From NCBI GenBank assembly GCA_020059785.1, contig JAGVBL010000241.1, forward strand, positions 1 to 8,916: 8,916 bases of DNA, given 5' to 3'. A program made the translations under genes and the position numbers. Origin of the DNA: Ignavibacteriales bacterium (GTDB taxonomy: Bacteria > Bacteroidota > Ignavibacteria > Ignavibacteriales > Melioribacteraceae). This document shows positions 1 through 5,859 of this stretch, piece after piece (the first letter of the stretch is position 1; each line of letters opens with the position of its first letter). Under the pieces are notes generated by a model. It was given only the letters and a program-made list of their open reading frames with translations. It did no database searches and was not told where the DNA came from.

Positions 1-57
1 GATTACAATTGTTTATAGAATATTCCTCTTTTATGACTAATATGTTAATTATTATAG

Positions 58-74
58 TTATCAACTTATCAACA
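58..74 (+). repeat. Tandem DnaA-box-like repeats TTATCAAC
   Basis: The 8-mer TTATCAAC occurs twice head to tail at 58-65 and 66-73. The second copy read as a 9-mer, TTATCAACA, differs from the DnaA box TTATCCACA at one position (A for C at position 6). It is immediately followed by CTA-TTA-TTA-TTA at 75-86, which resembles the DnaA-trio element. These are weaker matches than the pair on the other strand, so they may be low-affinity sites or coincidence in AT-rich DNA. Confidence 0.45.
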
Positions 75-136
75 CTATTATTATTATAAAATATTATATA
101 CATATAGAACAATATTAATATAATAGTTGTGTGCAT

Positions 137-145
137 TGTGAATAA
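137..145 (-). promoter_or_regulatory. DnaA box TTATTCACA
   Basis: The - strand reads TTATTCACA, an exact match to TTATNCACA. It points leftwards toward the AT-rich core. A second box in the same orientation begins 15 nt away at 152-160, and the 8-bp palindrome AACATGTT (145-152) lies between them. Confidence 0.6.
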
Positions 146-151
146 ACATGT

Positions 152-160
152 TGTGTAAAA
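152..160 (-). promoter_or_regulatory. DnaA box TTTTACACA
   Basis: The - strand reads TTTTACACA, matching the relaxed consensus TTWTNCACA. It lies in the same orientation as the box at 137-145, and the two form a pair directed at the AT-rich core. They sit about 50-75 nt before the dnaN start, so DnaA bound here could also affect dnaN transcription. Confidence 0.5.
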
Positions 161-201
161 ATTGAATATCTATCCTATTTTGATATTTTTTGACTCAACT
201 T

Positions 202-206
202 GGAGA
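202..206 (+). promoter_or_regulatory. Shine-Dalgarno sequence of dnaN
   Basis: GGAGA lies 6-7 nt before the ATG at 213 and decides the start codon in favour of 213 over the upstream in-frame TTG at 162, which has no such site. Confidence 0.7.
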
Positions 207-212
207 ATAATT

Positions 213-1343
213 ATGGAATTCAAAGTAAACAGTAAAGAATTAGAAAAATTACTTGGTAAAATTATTCCAGCGGTTCCCACAAGAACACCAATGCCAATAC
301 TCGAAAATTTTCTGTTCGAAGTAAAAGACGGTTTATTAACAATATATGCTACAGATTTAGAAATTTCTCTCAAATCTTCTTTAAATATTGCTACAGAAGA
401 GAATGTTAAACTGGTGGTGCCGGCAAGATTGTTAAACGATATTGTGAGATCACTTAGCGATACAACGATACATTTTAAGTTGACATCTAACAAGAAAATT
501 AATTTAATAACCGATACAGGAAAGTATGTAATAAGCTACCTTGATCCGGACGAGTTTCCGGACATTCCTTCTGTTACCGAAGATAAAAACGTTAAAGATA
601 TTAACGAGGTTGTAATAAACGGTGTTGAGTTAAGACAAGCTTTTGAAAAAACATCCTTTGCAATGAGTAAAGAAGAAATGAGACCGGCAATGATGGGAAC
701 GCTTTTCGAATTTACAGACGAAGGATTGCGCCTTGTTACAACAGACGGACATAGACTTGTTAACATGCAAAAGAAAAATATAAAAGCTGATTTTAATCAG
801 CAGTATGTTGTACCGGAAAGAGCAGTTTCCGTTTTGTTAAAAATTCTTGACGAGAAAGATGTAAAAATTTATTTAACAAAATCTTATGTATCTTTTAAAC
901 TAAACGATATCGAACTTATAACGCGCTTAATTGCTCAAAAATATCCCGATTACAATAGCGTAATACCACTTGAAAATGAGTTTGCGCTTAAGATAAACAC
1001 AAAGGATATTCATAATTCTATAAAGAGAATGATGTTGTTTTCTACATCTACAACCAGACGAGTTAAATTCTCAATTAAAAAAGAGTCACTAGAAATATCT
1101 GCAGAGGATCTTGATATCGGAGCCTCGGGCGAAGAGAAAGTTGTATGCGAGTATTCCGGCGATGACCTTGAAATAGGTTTTAATTCGGCTTACGTTAACG
1201 ATGTATTAAACCATATGAGCGATAACGAAGAGATAATTTTTAAACTTCATTCGCCTACTAAGGCGGTAATTATTGAACCGGTTGTAAAGAAAGAAAATCA
1301 AGACTTAATGATGCTGCTGATGCCGGTTCGGTTAAACACATAA
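213..1343 (+). CDS. dnaN: DNA polymerase III beta subunit (sliding clamp)
   Basis: DnaN forms the ring-shaped dimer that encircles DNA and tethers DNA polymerase III and other replication and repair proteins to the template. The 376-residue protein has the family's usual length and three-domain plan. Recognisable landmarks are PTRTPMPIL near residues 22-30, RPAMMGTLFEF (157-167), TTDGHRL (176-182), YPDYNSVIP (244-252) and the C-terminal MPVRL, close to the usual MPMRL ending. The ATG at 213 is chosen because GGAG at 202-205 precedes it by 7 nt and because the protein then begins MEFKVNSKEL like other clamps. A longer in-frame reading from TTG at 162 would add 17 residues that do not look like a clamp and would run into the DnaA-box region. 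It is the only gene here with a clear Shine-Dalgarno sequence. recF starts 1 nt after its stop. Confidence 0.97.
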   Translation: MEFKVNSKELEKLLGKIIPAVPTRTPMPILENFLFEVKDGLLTIYATDLEISLKSSLNIATEENVKLVVPARLLNDIVRSLSDTTIHFKLTSNKKINLITDTGKYVISYLDPDEFPDIPSVTEDKNVKDINEVVINGVELRQAFEKTSFAMSKEEMRPAMMGTLFEFTDEGLRLVTTDGHRLVNMQKKNIKADFNQQYVVPERAVSVLLKILDEKDVKIYLTKSYVSFKLNDIELITRLIAQKYPDYNSVIPLENEFALKINTKDIHNSIKRMMLFSTSTTRRVKFSIKKESLEISAEDLDIGASGEEKVVCEYSGDDLEIGFNSAYVNDVLNHMSDNEEIIFKLHSPTKAVIIEPVVKKENQDLMMLLMPVRLNT

Positions 1344-1344
1344 G

Positions 1345-2457
1345 ATGGTTCTTAAACAAATTGATTTGCAAAATTTCAGACTGCATAGAAGCACATCAAT
1401 AGTTTTTTCCGATAACTTAAACCTCATCATCGGCGGAAACGGTCAGGGTAAAACATCTATTTTAGAGGCAATCTACTACTTGTGCACTACAAAAAATCTT
1501 AATTTCGCTTCGGAAAGCGATGTTGTAACATTTGGCGAACAAACATTTAATACCGAAGGATTATTTGTTGACTTAACTCAAAACCAGACTCGACTTTATT
1601 ACGACTTAATGAAAAACAGGAAAAACTATTTTCTTGATAACAAGCAAATATTAAGTTCGTCGGATGTTATAGGAAAGTTTCCTATAGTAACGCTTATTCA
1701 ACCAGATCATGCAATAACCCTTGGCGCACCGGCGGATAGAAGACGTTTTGTTGACTCTATTATTTCCCAGTCGAGCCACACTTACCTGGAAATACTTTTA
1801 GAGTATAACAAAGTTCTTAGACAGAGAGCTTCCTTGTTATCTCAAATTAAGGAGTTTAGAAATCCTTCTGTAACAGAGCAACTTGAAGCATGGACAAACT
1901 CATTAGTAATTAATGGTGCTGAGTTAATTAGGTATCGGCTTAAATTTATAGAAGAGTTTACAGCTTATGTTATTAAAGCATATAATCAAATAATCGAAAA
2001 TGATGAGCTGCCCAAAATAGAATACTCCTCAATTCAGAATATAGATTACGGAAATATCAAAGAGAGATTTCTGGAGGAGGTTAATGCAGCAAGAGAAGAC
2101 GAACTCCGACGCGGAGTAAATTTGATTGGTCCACACAGAGACGATTTTATTTTTTACATAAACGATCACGAACTCAAACGATTCGGTTCTCAGGGGCAAC
2201 ATAAAACATTTCAAATAGCATTAAGGTTTGCACAATTTTTTTATATAAAAGAAAAATTAGGAAAGACACCTATTTTTTTAATGGACGATGTTTTTGGAGA
2301 ACTTGATACTTATAGAGCAGGAAAAATTAGTAATTATCTCTCACAAGTCGGTCAGGCGTTTATTACTATGACGGATTTTTCGAGGGTTGAAGAACTGAAC
2401 ATGCTTACCGGAAGCAAAAAAATAAGAATCGAAAATGGCACGGCAACATATCTCTAG
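1345..2457 (+). CDS. recF: DNA replication and repair protein RecF
   Basis: RecF is an SMC/ABC-type ATPase that, with RecO and RecR, loads RecA at single-strand gaps and stalled forks. The 370-residue protein matches the family length. Visible motifs are Walker A GGNGQGKT (residues 30-37), the family signature GPHRDDF (262-268), the ABC signature GSQGQ (281-285), and Walker B with D-loop FLMDDVFGELD (311-321), whose paired Asp residues coordinate Mg-ATP. Its ATG is separated from the dnaN stop by one base and has no visible Shine-Dalgarno site, so translation is probably coupled to dnaN. Its last 23 nt overlap the start of dciA. The dnaN-recF-gyrB order is classic for bacterial origin regions. 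Confidence 0.97.
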   Translation: MVLKQIDLQNFRLHRSTSIVFSDNLNLIIGGNGQGKTSILEAIYYLCTTKNLNFASESDVVTFGEQTFNTEGLFVDLTQNQTRLYYDLMKNRKNYFLDNKQILSSSDVIGKFPIVTLIQPDHAITLGAPADRRRFVDSIISQSSHTYLEILLEYNKVLRQRASLLSQIKEFRNPSVTEQLEAWTNSLVINGAELIRYRLKFIEEFTAYVIKAYNQIIENDELPKIEYSSIQNIDYGNIKERFLEEVNAAREDELRRGVNLIGPHRDDFIFYINDHELKRFGSQGQHKTFQIALRFAQFFYIKEKLGKTPIFLMDDVFGELDTYRAGKISNYLSQVGQAFITMTDFSRVEELNMLTGSKKIRIENGTATYL

Positions 2458-2734
2458 CGGATTTAAAAGCATCACTGAGATAATTCAAAAAGAAAAAGAT
2501 TTTGAAAACCTTAGGGATACAGTTAAGAATTATAATGTTGTAGAGGAATTCGAAGTTATTTTTCCGGAGCTTTCCAAAATTGCAAAAGCAATTAAGACAG
2601 ATAAAAGAATTCTCTTTCTAAAAGTTGAAAACTCTGTCTGGAAAAGTGAGATGAATTTTCAAAAGAATCTTTTAATAGAAAAAATAAATAAACACTTTAA
2701 CGAACAGGTTATTAAGTCAATAAAATTTATTTAA
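2435..2734 (+). CDS. dciA: DUF721 / DciA-like protein (DnaB helicase loading)
   Basis: This 99-residue protein looks like the DUF721 family. Its core is the segment around residues 40-99, with FPELSKIAK, the strand LFLKVENSVW (tryptophan at residue 69), the helix FQKNLLIEKIN, and the closing VIKSIKFI. DciA is the ancestral helicase operator that helps load replicative helicase DnaB in bacteria lacking DnaC or DnaI. DUF721 genes commonly sit beside recF and gyrB. The ATG lies inside the end of recF, a 23-nt overlap in another frame, which implies translational coupling. There is no good Shine-Dalgarno site. The family assignment is by eye from the VENSVW...VIKSIKF pattern, and the gene symbol rests on that. 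Residues 1-35 are less conserved-looking. Confidence 0.8.
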   Translation: MARQHISSGFKSITEIIQKEKDFENLRDTVKNYNVVEEFEVIFPELSKIAKAIKTDKRILFLKVENSVWKSEMNFQKNLLIEKINKHFNEQVIKSIKFI

Positions 2735-2753
2735 GGTAAAAACAAGAACTAAT

Positions 2754-4763
2754 ATGGCTAAAGAAAAAGAAACTATTAAGAATAATGGCTCTCAGGATTA
2801 CACTGCCAAGAGCATTAATGTTTTAAAAGGACTTGAAGCGGTAAGAAAAAGACCCGCTATGTATATAGGTGATGTTGGCTCAAGAGGACTTCATCATTTA
2901 ATTAACGAAGTTGTAGATAACTCTATAGACGAGGCTCTTGCCGGTTATAACGATAGGGTAATTGTAACAATTCACAAGGATCAATCAGTTACAGTGGAAG
3001 ATAGAGGACGCGGTATTCCGGTCGATCTTCACCCGGAAGAAAAGAAATCTGCGCTCGAAATTGTTATGACCGTTTTACATGCCGGCGGAAAATTCGACAA
3101 GAATTCTTACAAAGTCTCGGGCGGATTACATGGTGTTGGAGTCTCTGTTGTAAATGCGCTTTCAGAATGGATGAAGGTAGAAGTAAAACGCGATGGTAAA
3201 ATTTATGTTCAGGAATATGTTAGAGGTATACCAAAAACCGCTGTTAAACAAACCGGAACATATAAAAGCGAAAATACCGGTACTAAAATTACATTTAAGC
3301 CCGACAGAGAAATTTTCAAAATAGTTAAATTCAACTTCGATACGGTTGCAGAAAGAATGCGGGAGCTTGCTTATTTAAATAAAGAAGTAACAATGATCCT
3401 TAAAGACGAAGTTGAAAACCAAGAGGAAACCTATAAATTTAAGGGCGGCTTGATTGACTTTGTAAAATACCTGGATGAACAAAGAAATCCTTTACACAAG
3501 CCTGTTTATATTGAAGGAGAACGCGATAACACTCCCGTCGAAATTGCTTTTGAATATAGCGAATCATATTCCGAAAATATTCATACATACGTTAATAACA
3601 TTAACACCATTGAAGGCGGAACACATCTTGTTGGCTTTAGAACAGCTCTGACAAGAACATTTAATAATTACGCATATAAAAACGGTTTGATAAAGGATAA
3701 TTCAAAAGTTACTCTTACGGGAGACGATTTTAAGGAAGGATTAACCGCAGTAATTTCTGTTAAGGTAATGGAGCCTCAATTCGAAGGACAAACCAAAACA
3801 AAACTCGGCAACGGCGAAGTTAAATCAATAGTAGAAACTATTGTTGGCGAGAAACTATCTGAGTTTCTCGAAGAGAACGGCTCAATTGCAAAAAAAATTA
3901 TTGATAAATGTATACGTGCCGCAGAAGCACGCGAAGCAGCAAGAAAAGCACGCGAACTTGTTAGAAGAAAAAATGCTCTCGACTCAATGCATTTGCCCGG
4001 CAAACTGGCCGATTGTTCTATTAACGATCCCGAACATTGCGAGATTTATATTGTAGAAGGCGATTCTGCCGGCGGCTCGGCTAAACAAGGACGCGATAGA
4101 AGATTCCAGGCAATCCTTCCCATCAAAGGGAAAATTTTAAACGTTGAAAAAGCTAAGATCAATAAGGTTCTCGAAAACCAGGAAATCCAGGCAATGATCT
4201 CTGCAATTGGTGCCGGAATTGGCGAGGATTTCGATCCAGCAAAATCCAGATATGGTAAAATTATTTTGATGACAGACGCAGATGTTGACGGCAGCCATAT
4301 TAGAACATTACTGTTAACATTCTTCTATAGGCATATGAAAGAATTAATAGCAGAAGGAAAAGTTTATATTGCCCAGCCGCCACTTTATAAAATCAAAAAA
4401 GGGAAAGAAGAATTTTATGCCTTCGACGACGAGGAACGCGATAAAATTTTGAAGAGATTGAAAACAGATAGTAAAAGTAAAAAGGCAGAAGAAGAAATTG
4501 AAGTTGCTGAAGTAGAAGAAGTAGTAGATACTACAACCCAGTCTAAGGGAATAAATATTTCAAGATACAAAGGTTTGGGAGAAATGAATCCCGAACAACT
4601 CTGGTCAACCACAATGAATCCAGAAACAAGAACTGTTTTACAGGTTAACCTTGAGAGTGCGGCAGCTGCAGATAAAATATTCGAAACATTAATGGGTGAT
4701 GCGGTTGAACCCCGCAGAGCTTTTATTGAGAAACATGCAAAGTATGCAAACCTTGATGTTTAA
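2754..4763 (+). CDS. gyrB: DNA gyrase subunit B (ATPase subunit)
   Basis: GyrB hydrolyses ATP to drive negative supercoiling by the GyrA2GyrB2 complex. The GHKL ATPase fold shows E52 and N56 (NEVVDNSIDEAL), D83 in DRGRGIP, and the lid motifs GGKF (111-114) and GGLHGVG (123-129). The QTKTKLGN switch loop carries K348. The TOPRIM domain has catalytic E435 in VEGDSAGG and the Mg-binding triad D508/D510/D512 in TDADVDGSH. The C-terminal SRYKGLGEMNP (603-613) contacts GyrA. At 669 residues it lacks the roughly 170-residue insertion of E. coli GyrB. An acidic, low-complexity linker (about residues 570-600, rich in E and V) separates TOPRIM from RYKGLGE. R146 matches the coumarin-binding Arg of E. 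coli (R136). The leader is A-rich; the only Shine-Dalgarno-like AAGG overlaps the dciA stop and is far upstream. The gap to dciA is 19 nt. The protein is gyrase rather than ParE because gyrA with a GyrA box lies nearby. Confidence 0.96.
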   Translation: MAKEKETIKNNGSQDYTAKSINVLKGLEAVRKRPAMYIGDVGSRGLHHLINEVVDNSIDEALAGYNDRVIVTIHKDQSVTVEDRGRGIPVDLHPEEKKSALEIVMTVLHAGGKFDKNSYKVSGGLHGVGVSVVNALSEWMKVEVKRDGKIYVQEYVRGIPKTAVKQTGTYKSENTGTKITFKPDREIFKIVKFNFDTVAERMRELAYLNKEVTMILKDEVENQEETYKFKGGLIDFVKYLDEQRNPLHKPVYIEGERDNTPVEIAFEYSESYSENIHTYVNNINTIEGGTHLVGFRTALTRTFNNYAYKNGLIKDNSKVTLTGDDFKEGLTAVISVKVMEPQFEGQTKTKLGNGEVKSIVETIVGEKLSEFLEENGSIAKKIIDKCIRAAEAREAARKARELVRRKNALDSMHLPGKLADCSINDPEHCEIYIVEGDSAGGSAKQGRDRRFQAILPIKGKILNVEKAKINKVLENQEIQAMISAIGAGIGEDFDPAKSRYGKIILMTDADVDGSHIRTLLLTFFYRHMKELIAEGKVYIAQPPLYKIKKGKEEFYAFDDEERDKILKRLKTDSKSKKAEEEIEVAEVEEVVDTTTQSKGINISRYKGLGEMNPEQLWSTTMNPETRTVLQVNLESAAAADKIFETLMGDAVEPRRAFIEKHAKYANLDV

Positions 4764-4773
4764 TTTAGAGCCA

Positions 4774-4811
4774 GAACATAATCAAGATTATGATTTAATG
4801 TTCAAATCATA
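4774..4811 (+). repeat. Overlapping inverted repeats between gyrB and the mgtE-like gene
   Basis: Three perfect inverted repeats share this 38-nt stretch. GAACAT (4774-4779) pairs with ATGTTC (4798-4803). CATAATC (4777-4783) pairs with GATTATG (4786-4792). TATGATTT (4789-4796) pairs with AAATCATA (4804-4811) around a 7-nt loop. The arms overlap, so the hairpins exclude one another in RNA. They are A/T-rich with no U-tract, so this is not a convincing terminator. It may be an operator or an alternative-folding leader of the downstream gene, whose ATG is 12 nt further on. Function is unknown. Confidence 0.45.
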
Positions 4812-4823
4812 GAATAAAGCTTT

Positions 4824-5807
4824 ATGAAAGAAAATAAATCAACATATCAACAATCTGTAATCGATTATGCACGTGCGGATTATTCTGCTCTTCATAAAGA
4901 TTTAACAGTTGATGAAGCGTTGAAAAAAATTAGAAAAGAAGGCGTTGGTGAAAGAATAGTCTATTTTTATGTGGTTGACGATGAACAAAAACTGGTTGGT
5001 GTTTTACCAACCCGTAGAATTTTAACCGGTCAGCAGGAACAAAAACTTGAAGACATAATGGTTAGAAATGTTGCAGTAATTCAAGATGATGCAACCGTTT
5101 ACGATGCATGCGAGTTCTTTGTAATGTATAAATTCCTTGCTTTACCAGTGGTTAATAAACAGAGGAAGTTAATAGGCGTTGTTGACGTAAATCTTTTTAC
5201 CGATGAACTTCTCGATTTTTCCGAACACCGGAAAGTGAGCGATGTGTTTGAATCAATCGGCTTTAAAATTTCTGAAGTGAAAAACGCAACACCAGTAAAA
5301 GCTTGGCAAATTAGATTTCCATGGCTGCTTGCTACAATTACAAGCGGAACGGTTTGTGCTATTCTTGCCGGTTTGTTCGAAGCGACACTGGCAGAGAGCC
5401 TGGTGCTGGCCTTCTTTCTTACGCTTGTACTAGGACTTGGCGAAAGCATGAGTATTCAATCTATGACACTTACAATACAGACTTTACACACAGCACAGCC
5501 ATCATTAAAATGGTATGTAAGGAATTTTGTTAAAGAAGCTCAGACGGCAATATTAATTGGCGGAAGCAGCGGCGTACTTGTTGCATTAATTGCATATATC
5601 TGGAAAGGCGAAATCATTACATCGGCAATAATTGGATCGAGCATTTTGTTGGTTCAGTTATCCGCAGCGCTTCTCGGTTTAAGTGTTCCGGCGTTGCTGC
5701 ATAGTACAAAACTGGATTTAAAAGTTTCTGCCGGACCTATTACACTTGCTCTAACTGATATTTTTACCATTCTGTTTTATATGGGTCTTGCAACAGCAAT
5801 GATGTAG
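4824..5807 (+). CDS. Short MgtE-like transporter: CBS pair plus MgtE membrane domain
   Basis: This 327-residue protein has two CBS domains (about residues 18-75 and 76-135) followed by a membrane region of about five helices (roughly 167-187, 191-212, 241-260, 265-290, 305-325). That is the order of MgtE Mg2+ channels but without their N-terminal superhelical MgtE_N domain. In MgtE the CBS domains bind Mg2+ and gate the pore. Family-like landmarks are FPWLLATI (165-172), Q212-S213, the SAGPITLAL segment (302-310), and D312, which lines up with the conserved pore Asp. The usual pore signature GNxGxQ is replaced by E207-S-M-S-I-Q212. This suggests a divergent branch, and the transported ion cannot be assigned with certainty. 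It lies between gyrB (60-nt gap) and gyrA (52-nt gap), all on one strand, so co-transcription is likely. No Shine-Dalgarno site is seen. Confidence 0.82.
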   Translation: MKENKSTYQQSVIDYARADYSALHKDLTVDEALKKIRKEGVGERIVYFYVVDDEQKLVGVLPTRRILTGQQEQKLEDIMVRNVAVIQDDATVYDACEFFVMYKFLALPVVNKQRKLIGVVDVNLFTDELLDFSEHRKVSDVFESIGFKISEVKNATPVKAWQIRFPWLLATITSGTVCAILAGLFEATLAESLVLAFFLTLVLGLGESMSIQSMTLTIQTLHTAQPSLKWYVRNFVKEAQTAILIGGSSGVLVALIAYIWKGEIITSAIIGSSILLVQLSAALLGLSVPALLHSTKLDLKVSAGPITLALTDIFTILFYMGLATAMM

Positions 5808-5859
5808 TTAAAAAAACCTTTAATAAACTTTTTAAAATCATTAATACTAATTACAAAAT

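Larger units (their letters stand above)
58..160. other. Candidate replication-origin segment (oriC unwinding region) upstream of dnaN
   Basis: This non-coding stretch has an A/T-only core at about 75-126, interrupted by a few G/C bases, flanked by DnaA-box-like 9-mers pointing inward from both sides. On the + strand are two tandem copies at 58-66 and 66-74. On the - strand are TTATTCACA (137-145) and TTTTACACA (152-160), both matching TTWTNCACA. CTA/TTA triplets follow the inner box on each side: 75-86 on the + strand, and 126-121 read on the - strand. In Bacillus subtilis, DnaA boxes followed by DnaA-trios just upstream of dnaN form the unwinding element, so position and layout fit. The window starts inside the region, so its full extent and the presence of dnaA are unknown. 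The origin assignment is inference from motif layout and gene context. Confidence 0.55.

Noticed and set aside
1..57. End of a dnaA gene at the left edge
   Set aside because: Two + frames stop within 40 nt, and the third gives a low-complexity Ile/Leu-rich translation. Nothing resembles the DnaA C-terminal DNA-binding domain.
162..212. N-terminal extension of dnaN from TTG at 162 (17 extra residues)
   Set aside because: The extra residues are hydrophobic and unlike clamp proteins, there is no ribosome binding site, and a clear GGAG precedes the ATG at 213.
5808..5835. Inverted repeat TTAAAAA / TTTTTAA between the mgtE-like gene and gyrA as a terminator
   Set aside because: The arms are A/T only, so a hairpin would be very weak, and such repeats are expected by chance in this composition.
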